This document shows positions 52,319-59,292 of a stretch of 59,292 nucleotides of DNA, piece after piece. The notes beneath the pieces were generated by a model. It saw nothing but the letters and a program-made list of their open reading frames with translations. It searched no databases and was not told where the DNA came from. Numbering within the stretch: the stretch's first letter is position 1; every line of letters starts with the position of its first letter. The position numbers and the translations under genes were made by a program. The stretch is from Microbacteriaceae bacterium (GTDB lineage Bacteria; Actinomycetota; Actinomycetes; Actinomycetales; Microbacteriaceae): NCBI GenBank assembly GCA_025464995.1, contig JAODMO010000014.1, positions 1 to 59,292 of the forward strand, in the 5' to 3' direction.

Positions 52319-53848
52319 GTGACCACGAACATCCTGGAAATGCGGTCGATAACCAAGACCTTTCCCGGCGTGAAAGCCCTCCAGAACGTCACCCTCGAGG
52401 TGGCGAGGGGCGAGATCCACGCGATCTGCGGCGAGAACGGCGCGGGCAAGTCCACCCTCATGAAGGTGCTCTCCGGGGTCTACCCGCACGGCACCTACGA
52501 GGGCGACATCGTCTTCGAAGACGAGACCGTCGAGTTCCGCGACATCCGGGACAGCGAGGCCAAGGGCATCGTCATCATCCACCAGGAACTCGCGCTCAGC
52601 CCGTACCTGTCGATCGCCGAGAACATCTTCCTCAACAACGAGGTCAAGGGTTCCGTCGGGCTCATCGACTGGAACAAGACCAACCAGGAGGCCGCGAAGC
52701 TCCTCGCCCGCGTCGGGCTCCGCGAGAACCCCACGACCAAGATCATGGATATCGGCGTCGGCAAGCAGCAGCTCGTGGAGATCGCGAAGGCACTGTCGAA
52801 GCGCGTGAAGCTGCTCATCCTCGACGAGCCGACCGCGGCGCTCAACGACGAGGACTCCGCCCACCTGCTCGACCTGATCCTGCACCTCAAGGAGCAGGGC
52901 ATCACGTCGATCATCATTTCCCACAAGCTCAACGAGATCAAGAAGATCTCCGACACCGTCACCGTGATCCGAGACGGCAAGACCATCGAGACGATCGCCA
53001 GGACGGATGTCACGGAGGAACGCATCATCAAGGACATGGTGGGTCGCGACCTCGAGCACCGGTACCCCGACCACACGCCCCATATCGGCGAGGAGATCCT
53101 CCGCGTCGAGAACTGGACGGCGCATCATCCTCAGGACACCTCGCGTGTCGTCGTCAACAATGTCAACATCAACGTGCGTCGCGGCGAGATCGTCGGCATC
53201 GCGGGACTCATGGGCGCCGGACGCACGGAGTTCGCGATGAGCCTCTTCGGCCGCAGCTACGGCTCGCGCATCTCGGGCAAGGTCTTCAAGAGCGGCAAGG
53301 AGATCAAGACGCGCACGGTCTCGGAGGCGATCGAGAACGGCCTCGCCTACGCGACCGAAGACCGCAAGACCTTCGGGCTCAACCTCATCGAAGACATCAA
53401 GCGCAACGTGTCGATGGCGTCGCTCGGCAAGCTGGCCCGCCTCGGGCTCGTCAACGACAACGAGGAGTTCAAGATCGCGAACGAGTACCGCGCGAGCATG
53501 AACATCAAGGCGCCCACGGTGCTGGCGAAGACCGGCAAGCTGTCGGGCGGAAACCAGCAGAAGGTCGTGCTGAGCAAGTGGATCTACTCCGACCCCGACG
53601 TGCTGATCCTGGATGAGCCGACCCGAGGCATCGACGTGGGTGCGAAGTACGAGATCTACACGATCATCAACAGGCTCGCGGCGGCGGGCAAGGGCGTCAT
53701 CGTCATCTCCTCCGAGCTGCCCGAACTGCTCGGCATCTGTGACCGCATCTACGCCCTCTCCGAGGGCACAATAACCGGCGAACTCCCCATCGCGGAAGCG
53801 AACCCGGAATCCCTCATCAAGCTCATGACCATGGAAAAGCCCAGCTAG
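52319..53848 (+). CDS. CUT2 sugar importer ATPase, second importer
   Basis: A 509-residue double ATPase closely related to the one at 41648. Domain 1 has [31 protein letters not shown] and [15 protein letters not shown]. Domain 2 has [32 protein letters not shown] and [17 protein letters not shown] 52319 is chosen by alignment with the paralogue; the leader is short after the hairpin. All ATPase motifs of the active site are intact. Confidence 0.9.
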   Translation: MTTNILEMRSITKTFPGVKALQNVTLEVARGEIHAICGENGAGKSTLMKVLSGVYPHGTYEGDIVFEDETVEFRDIRDSEAKGIVIIHQELALSPYLSIAENIFLNNEVKGSVGLIDWNKTNQEAAKLLARVGLRENPTTKIMDIGVGKQQLVEIAKALSKRVKLLILDEPTAALNDEDSAHLLDLILHLKEQGITSIIISHKLNEIKKISDTVTVIRDGKTIETIARTDVTEERIIKDMVGRDLEHRYPDHTPHIGEEILRVENWTAHHPQDTSRVVVNNVNINVRRGEIVGIAGLMGAGRTEFAMSLFGRSYGSRISGKVFKSGKEIKTRTVSEAIENGLAYATEDRKTFGLNLIEDIKRNVSMASLGKLARLGLVNDNEEFKIANEYRASMNIKAPTVLAKTGKLSGGNQQKVVLSKWIYSDPDVLILDEPTRGIDVGAKYEIYTIINRLAAAGKGVIVISSELPELLGICDRIYALSEGTITGELPIAEANPESLIKLMTMEKPS

Positions 53849-53881
53849 CCGCGGCTAGTCGACGCGCAAGGAGACACTCCA

Positions 53882-55090
53882 ATGACTGACAACAGCAAGA
53901 CTCTCGAGCGGCCGGCGAACAGGTTCGCGTCCTCGCTGAGCCACGTCGCGGCCGACCTCGGCAAGAACGGCATCTTCCTCGCTCTCATCGCGGTGGTGCT
54001 GCTCTTCCAGATCCTCACGGACGGCATCCTGCTGCGACCGCAGAACATCTCCAACCTGATCGTGCAGAACGGGTACATCCTGATTCTCGCGATCGGCATG
54101 GTGATGGTGATCGTCGCCGGCCACATCGACCTCTCGGTCGGTTCGGTCGCCGCGTTCATCGGTGCCGTGTCCGGCGTGCTCATCCGTGACGGGTTCGAGT
54201 GGTGGGTCGCCATCCTGATCTCGCTCGTGGTGGGCGCGCTCGTCGGCGCCTGGCAGGGATTCTGGATCGCGTTCGTCGGCATACCCGCGTTCATCGTGAC
54301 GCTCGCGGGCATGCTCATCTTCCGCGGACTCGCGCTCGTCGTACTGGGCAACACGAACATCGGCTCGTTCCCCGACGAGTACCGCGCGCTCGGCAACGGC
54401 TTCCTGACCGACCTGTTCGGCGAGTTCGACGTCGACCCGTTCACCCTCGGCATCGGCATCGTCGCCATCGTGATCTACATCGTGCAGTCGATCCGCACGC
54501 GTCGTGGCCGCCAGAGCTACGCGCAGGAAGTGGAGCCGATCGCCTGGTTCATCGCGAAGATCGCGCTCATCAGCGCCGGCATCCTCTGGATCTCCTGGGC
54601 ACTCGCGAGCTTCAAGGGCCTGCCCATCACGCTCATCGTGCTCGCGGTGCTCGTGCTCGTGTACGGCATCATCACCAACCGCAGCGTCTTCGGCCGCCAC
54701 ATCTACGCCATCGGCGGCAACCGCCACGCCGCAGAGCTCTCCGGCGTCAAGACGAAGAAGGTCGACTTCTTCATCTTCGTCAACATGGGCTTCCTCGCGG
54801 CGCTCGCCGGACTCGTCTTCACCGCCCGGCTCAACCTCGCCGGCCCGAAGGCGGGCGACGGCTTCGAGCTCGAGGCCATCTCCGCGGCCTTCATCGGCGG
54901 CGCGGCCGTGCAAGGCGGCGTCGGCACCATCGGCGGCGCGATCATCGGTGGTCTCATCATCGGTGTGCTCAACAACGGCATGTCGATCCTCGGCATCGGC
55001 ATCGAGTGGCAGCAGGCAGTGAAGGGCCTGGTGCTCCTCCTCGCCGTCGCCTTCGACGTGTTCAACAAGCGTCGCGCTGGCGGTCGCTGA
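53882..55090 (+). CDS. CUT2 sugar importer permease, second importer
   Basis: A 402-residue membrane protein with about ten segments. It shares [58 protein letters not shown] and FIGGAAVQGGVGTIGGA with the first permease, but lacks the long polar tail. AAGGAGA lies 7 bp before the ATG. It is the last gene of its operon and is followed by a strong terminator. Confidence 0.9.
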   Translation: MTDNSKTLERPANRFASSLSHVAADLGKNGIFLALIAVVLLFQILTDGILLRPQNISNLIVQNGYILILAIGMVMVIVAGHIDLSVGSVAAFIGAVSGVLIRDGFEWWVAILISLVVGALVGAWQGFWIAFVGIPAFIVTLAGMLIFRGLALVVLGNTNIGSFPDEYRALGNGFLTDLFGEFDVDPFTLGIGIVAIVIYIVQSIRTRRGRQSYAQEVEPIAWFIAKIALISAGILWISWALASFKGLPITLIVLAVLVLVYGIITNRSVFGRHIYAIGGNRHAAELSGVKTKKVDFFIFVNMGFLAALAGLVFTARLNLAGPKAGDGFELEAISAAFIGGAAVQGGVGTIGGAIIGGLIIGVLNNGMSILGIGIEWQQAVKGLVLLLAVAFDVFNKRRAGGR

Positions 55091-55104
55091 CCCCGTCCGC
55101 ACGC

Positions 55105-55146
55105 GAGAAAGCCCCGCCCGTCTGATCGACGGGCGGGGCTTTCTCG
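55105..55146 (+). terminator. intrinsic terminator after the second importer operon
   Basis: GAGAAAGCCCCGCCCGTC (55105-55122) pairs perfectly with GACGGGCGGGGCTTTCTC (55128-55145) around TGATC. The A-rich and T-rich ends make it a likely bidirectional terminator. Confidence 0.92.
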
Positions 55147-55209
55147 TGGCTGGCCTTTCGCCGTGTCAGCGGAGCAGGCGAGTTCCGCCGTAATGGAAAT
55201 CGTCAGTGG

Positions 55210-55850
55210 TCAACTGCGGCCCTTCGCCATCCGGCTGCCGTCTTCGAAGACGCCCGACTTGAAGCGTGCCAGCGTGTCGACCGAGTGGGCCACCGCATCC
55301 CCGAGCTCGTTCACGGCCGCCGTGCTCGGGTTCGTGATGGTGCCACGAGCCTGGTTCTGCGCGGATCCGGGAGGGCCCGCGAGGCCGTCGGGGTCGTCCG
55401 AGCCGTCACCGTCGCACACGAAGCGCACCTAGTTCGGCGACCCGAGCATGTCGAAGTTGAGGTTCGCGTAGAGAGTCGACAGCTCGTCGTCGGAAAGCGA
55501 GTTCACGTAGTAGGTGGCGCCGAGGAGGCCCTCCTCCGCAGCGCCCCAGAAGGCGAGCCGCACCTGCTGCTGCGCCTTCTTGCCGACCGCCGAGAGTTGG
55601 ATGGCGCTCCAGGATGGTGGCCGAACCGCTGACATCGATGCCGGGGCGTGCGAGCACCGAGTCGAGGTGCGCCCACCGAGACGGTCGCGGGCCCGACCTG
55701 CGACGCGTCATAGAGGGCGACGCCATCGGCGTAGCTGGCGCCCACCACCGGAATCGTCACCGCACCACCGAGTGTCACTCCGCTGAGGAGCTCCGTGCGA
55801 CCCGGGTTGCCCTCGGTGAAGACTGGGAGGCGCTGGGTCGCGGCGTCTGC
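55210..55850 (-). pseudogene. remnant of a secreted M28 aminopeptidase with PA domain
   Basis: On the minus strand, pieces of one peptidase appear in different frames. GAVTIPVVGASYADGVALYD is from a PA domain. QQQVRLAFWGAAEEGLLGAT and LYANLNFDMLGSPN are from the M28 zinc-peptidase core (Glu-Glu pair and NFDM strand). RFVCDGDGSDDPDGLAG follows, then an end like VNELGDAVAHSVDTLA. Frame changes and a large internal deletion have removed most of the active site. The gene is dead. Confidence 0.75.
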
Positions 55851-55969
55851 GCACTGGCGGGACGGATGCTGCTGCGCGCCGTTGCGCAGACGTCCCGAGG
55901 TTGCGCAGACGGTCGGCGGGCGCGGCCAGGGCGGGCCTCGGCGCCGTCTCGTGGGCTGGCCGCCGCCTC

Positions 55970-56155
55970 GACCTAGCGCGCACCAACCGAGGCCCAGCTT
56001 CGCTCCCGCGCCGACGGCGCTCGCGAGAACCCGCTGTGCGCCATCTTCGCCGGCAGCGACCTGCAGGCGCTCGGGGCGCTCGACGACGCCCGGTCACTCG
56101 GCATCCGCGTGACATCCGGCCTGTCCATAGGCGACCGCGACCCGCTACCCGTCCC
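55970..56155 (+). pseudogene. C-terminal fragment of a LacI-family regulator
   Basis: The plus-strand translation reads LRSRADGARENPLCAIFAGS, DLQALGALDDARSLGIRV and SGLSIGDRDPLP. These match the C-terminal sugar-binding part of LacI regulators (P-T-A-I-F-A-x-S-D, then A-L-G-A, G-I-x-V-P and S-V-x-G-F-D-D). No DNA-binding domain or start remains. It abuts the converging xylB gene, so it may be the leftover of a local xylose regulator. Confidence 0.6.
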
Positions 56156-57603
56156 TACGCAGACGCGCCCTGCCGCGCCGCGTACTGGCGGGTGATGACA
56201 GCGACGGCGCGCGGCTCGAAGCTGGCGGCAGTCGCGGTCGACCAGGCGGGAAGCTCGCCCGTGAGCGCCCAGCCGGCCTGACGGGCGGCACCCACCGCGA
56301 CATACTCGCCCGGCTGCGGAACGTCGACCCGGACGGCGAAGACGTCGGCGGCGCTGTGCTGCACGGCGGGATTCTGCGCCGCCCCGCCGATGAGCAGGAC
56401 GCGCCTCGCCTCCACGCCTCCCGCGGTCACCGCGTCGAGCCCCACCGCGAGGGCACACAGCATCCCCTCGATGGCGGCGCGTGCGAGCGTCGGGCGGGTG
56501 GTGTTGGCGAGGGTCATGCCGAAGAGGGTGGCCGTGGCATCCGGCAGGTTGGGTGTGCGTTCGCCCTCGAAATACGGCTGCAGTACGAGACCGCCGGAGC
56601 CGGGATCGGCCTGGAGCGCGAGCTCGCCGAGTTCGGTGTGCGTCACGCCCAGCAGGCCGGCGATGGCGTCGAGGATGCGCGCCGCGTTGAGCGTCGCGAC
56701 GAGGGGCAGGAAGTTGCCGGTCGCATCGGCGAAACCGGCGACCGTTCCCGTCGAGTCGCGGGAGGGCGCGTCGGTGACGGCGAACACCGTTCCGCTCGTG
56801 CCGATCGACACCACGACGTCGCCCGCGGCCGCGCCGAGTCCGAGCGCGGCGCCGGCGTTGTCGCCCGCACCCGCGCCGATGACGATGCCCGGCGTGATCT
56901 TCGGAAATTCAGGAAGTGCACCGACGGTGCCCGCGCGAGCCCCCGGCGCAATCACGATCGGCAGCACGACCGAGTGGCCGAGTCCTGAATTTCCGAGAGC
57001 GGCGTCGAGGATGCCGCGGTCGTAGTCGCCGCTCGAGGGGTTCCAGTAGCTCGTGCCGCTCGCGTCCGAGCGGTCGGTGGTCAGTGCAGCGAGCACGGGG
57101 CCGAGCGGGCTCTCGCCGACGGGGCCGTACCCTCGCAGGCGCCAGGTGAGCCAGTCGTGGGGCAGGGCGATCGCCGCGATGCGCGCGGCGTTGGCCGGCT
57201 CGGCGTCGTGCAGCCAGCGCAGCTTCGCGAGGGTGAAGGAGGCGACGGGCACCGAGCCGGTGCGCGCCGCGAGCGTCTCCGCGCCCAGCTCCCGGATGAG
57301 GGCGGCGGCGGCGGGTGCCGACCGCGTGTCGTTCCAGAGCAGGGCGGGCCGGATGACGCGGCCCTCGACATCGAGCACGACCATGCCGTGCTGCTGGGCC
57401 GCGACCGAGATCGCGGCCACACCGTCGAGTCCGCCGGCATCCGTGATCGCCTCGATGAGGGCCGACCACCACTCGGCAGGGTCGACCTCGGTGCCCTCGG
57501 GGTGCTTGGCGCGACCCGAGCGCACGAGGGCGCCGGTCTCCAGGTCGTGGATGACGACCTTGCAGCTCTGAGTGGATGAATCTACGCCGGCGACGAGGGG
57601 CAT
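56155..57603 (-). CDS. xylB: xylulokinase
   Basis: A 482-residue FGGY kinase that phosphorylates D-xylulose. [17 protein letters not shown] begins the ATPase fold; the xylulose-contact motif is [13 protein letters not shown]. The catalytic Asp is in [13 protein letters not shown], and [13 protein letters not shown] and [13 protein letters not shown] complete the ATP site. GGAAGGAAC is just before the ATG. It lies 54 bp after xylA on the same strand and is probably in the same transcript. Confidence 0.92.
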   Translation of the reverse strand: MPLVAGVDSSTQSCKVVIHDLETGALVRSGRAKHPEGTEVDPAEWWSALIEAITDAGGLDGVAAISVAAQQHGMVVLDVEGRVIRPALLWNDTRSAPAAAALIRELGAETLAARTGSVPVASFTLAKLRWLHDAEPANAARIAAIALPHDWLTWRLRGYGPVGESPLGPVLAALTTDRSDASGTSYWNPSSGDYDRGILDAALGNSGLGHSVVLPIVIAPGARAGTVGALPEFPKITPGIVIGAGAGDNAGAALGLGAAAGDVVVSIGTSGTVFAVTDAPSRDSTGTVAGFADATGNFLPLVATLNAARILDAIAGLLGVTHTELGELALQADPGSGGLVLQPYFEGERTPNLPDATATLFGMTLANTTRPTLARAAIEGMLCALAVGLDAVTAGGVEARRVLLIGGAAQNPAVQHSAADVFAVRVDVPQPGEYVAVGAARQAGWALTGELPAWSTATAASFEPRAVAVITRQYAARQGASA

Positions 57604-57657
57604 CCGGTTCCTTCCGGGGAGTTCGGGCTGGGGGGATGGGGCGGGGGAGGTGCGGGG

Positions 57658-58851
57658 TTAGCCGCGTGCGCCCAGCAGGTGCTCGAGCGCCAGTTGCTGC
57701 AGACGCACGAAGCCGAAGCCCCGGCCGTTGAAGTAGCTGCCCGAATCGAACTCCTCGTAGGAGGAGCGGTCGGCGAGCAGGTCGTCATAGCTCTCGCCCT
57801 CGTTGAGCGTTGGCACGTTGATCTGTTCGACCTGCGACGCGAGCAGCGCCTCCTGCACCTCGGGGTCGGCGCGGAAGGCCGCGGCCCGCTCCTTGAGGAG
57901 CAGGTACATGCGCATGTTTGCTTTCGCCGACTGCCACACGCCGGTCTCGTCCTCGGTGCGCGAGGGCTTGTAGTCGAAGTGACGCGGGCCGGTGTACGCG
58001 GGTGCACCGCCGGGGCCGCCGTTCTCCAGCAGGTCGACGAGCGAGAACGCGTTCTGCAGGTCGCCGTGACCGAACACGAGGTCCTGGTCGTACTTGATGC
58101 CGCGCTGGCCGTTGAGGTCGATGTGGAAGAGCTTGCCCTGGTAGAGCGCCTGGGCGATGCCCGCGGTGAAGTTGAGTCCCGCCATCTGCTCGTGTCCGAC
58201 CTCGGGGTTGATGCCCACGAGCTCGGGGCGCTCGAGGGTCTCGATGAACGCGAGGGCGTGCCCGAGGGTCGGCAGCAGGATGTCGCCACGGGGCTCGTTG
58301 GGCTTGGGCTCGATCGCGAACTTGATGTCATAACCCTTGTCGGTGACGTAGTCGCCGAGGAGATTCACCGCCTCCCGATAGCGTTCGAGCGCGCCCCGGA
58401 CGTCTTTCGCGGCATCGTACTCGGCGCCCTCGCGGCCGCCCCACATGACGAAGGTCTTCGCACCCAGCTCCGCGGCGAGGTCGACGTTGCGCAGCACCTT
58501 GCGCAGGGCGAAGCGTCGCACCGCACGGTCGTTCGACGTGAAGCCGCCGTCTTTGAAGACGGGGGCGCTGAACAGGTTCGTGGTCACCATCGGCACGACG
58601 ATCCCGGTGTCGGAGAGCACCTGCTTCAGGCGGTCGATCTGATTCTGGCGCTCGGCATCCGTAGCCTCGAAGGGGAACAGGTCGTCGTCGTGGAACGTGA
58701 GGCCGTAGGCGCCGATCTCGGCGAGCTTCTCCACGCCGTGCACGACGTCGAGCGGCGCGCGGGTCGGCCCGCCGAACGGGTCGGCGCCGTTGTATCCGAT
58801 CGTCCAGAGTCCGAAGGAGAACTTGTCGTCGCGGGTGGGAGTGATGCTCAT
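57658..58851 (-). CDS. xylA: xylose isomerase
   Basis: A 397-residue TIM-barrel enzyme of the shorter (class I, actinobacterial) type, converting D-xylose to D-xylulose. The active-site His/Asp are in [13 protein letters not shown]. The metal ligands are in [13 protein letters not shown] (Glu), [13 protein letters not shown] (Glu, His) and [15 protein letters not shown] (Asp residues). ATG 58851 has AAGGACA 6 bp upstream; the frame stays open to 58893 but that part has no family match. It is first in xylA-xylB, with an operator-like palindrome upstream. Confidence 0.95.
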   Translation of the reverse strand: MSITPTRDDKFSFGLWTIGYNGADPFGGPTRAPLDVVHGVEKLAEIGAYGLTFHDDDLFPFEATDAERQNQIDRLKQVLSDTGIVVPMVTTNLFSAPVFKDGGFTSNDRAVRRFALRKVLRNVDLAAELGAKTFVMWGGREGAEYDAAKDVRGALERYREAVNLLGDYVTDKGYDIKFAIEPKPNEPRGDILLPTLGHALAFIETLERPELVGINPEVGHEQMAGLNFTAGIAQALYQGKLFHIDLNGQRGIKYDQDLVFGHGDLQNAFSLVDLLENGGPGGAPAYTGPRHFDYKPSRTEDETGVWQSAKANMRMYLLLKERAAAFRADPEVQEALLASQVEQINVPTLNEGESYDDLLADRSSYEEFDSGSYFNGRGFGFVRLQQLALEHLLGARG

Positions 58852-58880
58852 AGAAGTGTCCTTCAGCCTCGTCGATGATT

Positions 58881-58897
58881 TGTTGACCGGCACAACA
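58881..58897. promoter_or_regulatory. operator-like palindrome upstream of xylA
   Basis: TGTTGACCGGCACAACA has inverted TGTTG/CAACA ends. Its TGTTGACCGGCA part resembles TTGTTGACGGCAAG at the ROK gene promoter (40291-40304), so the ROK regulator may also act here. Confidence 0.55.
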
Positions 58898-59009
58898 TAT
58901 CAGGAGGCCGACGCCGGAGACAAGCGGCTCGGGGGGTTTTTCGCGAGGGGAACTGTCTGTGGCCGCACTGCCATCACCGGTGAAGCTCTGTGTATGTGTG
59001 CGGTACACC

Positions 59010-59292
59010 ATTTGGCATCGGCCAGCGTCGACGGGCGGACCAATGCCCGTGCACTGGGATGGCGGCTGCACGTCGAGCTACGAGTCGGTGGCCGAGACCC
59101 TGGGGGGAGGCCTCCCACTCGCCCCCAGCGGCTTCGGCTTCCGGAGCCACGCCATCGGCGGTTTACATGGCACACCCGACGCCGGTGTCTTCGAGCACTG
59201 GACCGCGTTCGGCCTCCTGTCGAGCCACAGCCGGCTTCACGGCAGCAGCTCCTACCGGGTGCCGTGGGCCTTGGGCGACGAGGCCGTCGACG
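59010..59292 (+). pseudogene. decayed GH31 alpha-xylosidase fragment, running off the window
   Basis: The plus-strand frame reads PVHWDGGCTSSYESVAETLG, SGFGFRSHAIGG, AFGLLSSHSRLHGSSSYRVP and WALGDEAVD, a clear match to the YicI-type alpha-xylosidase core. Two conserved Asp are lost: the acid/base position (family G-G-D-C, here G-G-C after D) and the Asp of SHDIGG (here SHAIGG). No start codon or N-terminal domains precede it. It continues beyond the window end. The rest of 58852-59010 holds no gene. Confidence 0.78.

Noticed and set aside
1-59292. CRISPR arrays, prophage or insertion sequences
   Set aside because: No regularly spaced direct repeats, no transposase, integrase or phage structural motifs were seen. 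The YqaJ-type nuclease alone is not evidence of a prophage.

Overview
The window is high-GC DNA from an actinobacterium, most likely a member of the Microbacteriaceae. That placement is an inference. It rests on frequent GTG starts with GTGA/ATGA stop-start overlaps, the secE-nusG-rplK-rplA and rplJ-rplL gene orders, the long acidic N-terminus of NusG, the fused OleBC protein and the hadA-hadB-murB block. Genus and species cannot be read from the sequence. No CRISPR array, prophage, transposase or rRNA gene was seen.

Layout. (1) 0.2-3.2 kb: a biotin ECF importer operon (bioY-bioM-bioN plus a CHY zinc-finger gene) divergent from a TetR-family, BioQ-like regulator, with a palindromic operator between them. 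(2) 3.3-4.1 kb: remnants of two unrelated dehydrogenase genes. (3) 4.1-7.5 kb: a phytanoyl-CoA-dioxygenase-like oxygenase and the PEP-dependent dihydroxyacetone kinase dhaK-dhaL-dhaM. (4) 7.8-12.6 kb: the long-chain olefin cluster oleA, oleBC (natural fusion) and oleD. It is followed by a 27-residue cysteine-ending peptide gene behind a symmetric palindromic promoter. (5) 13.0-29.1 kb: housekeeping (hadA-hadB-murB, aminotransferase, tRNA-Trp, secE-nusG-rplKA), mixed with small enzymes, a two-component system, a YqaJ-type nuclease and several decayed genes. A PD-(D/E)XK-like gene here lies between two copies of a palindromic repeat. (6) 29.1-30.3 kb: the L10 leader and rplJ-rplL. (7) 30.5-33.9 kb: an alpha-glucoside/maltose-type ABC importer without its own ATPase. 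(8) 34.0-40.0 kb: an ABC exporter, a DUF305/DUF3105 pair, and cystathionine beta-synthase with cystathionine gamma-synthase. (9) 40.3-59.3 kb: a pentose-use island. It holds a ROK regulator, two paralogous CUT2 sugar importers, a LacI-type regulator, araB-araD-araA and xylB/xylA, and ends in a decayed GH31 alpha-xylosidase.

How it works together: the right half would import L-arabinose, xylose or related sugars through two CUT2 importers. It would feed them through AraA-AraB-AraD or XylA-XylB into the pentose phosphate pathway, under LacI- and ROK-type control. Matching operator-like sites lie at the LacI gene and at araB. The ole genes would make long-chain internal alkenes from two fatty acyl-CoAs. 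At least eight genes or gene fragments in the window are decaying, mostly peripheral carbon-use and signalling genes.

The best candidate for something undescribed is the tiny peptide gene at 12840-12923, with a strong ribosome binding site, palindromic promoter and terminator. The second is the nuclease-like gene between two palindromic repeats at 16710-17769. All homology calls are by eye from motifs; no database search was run.
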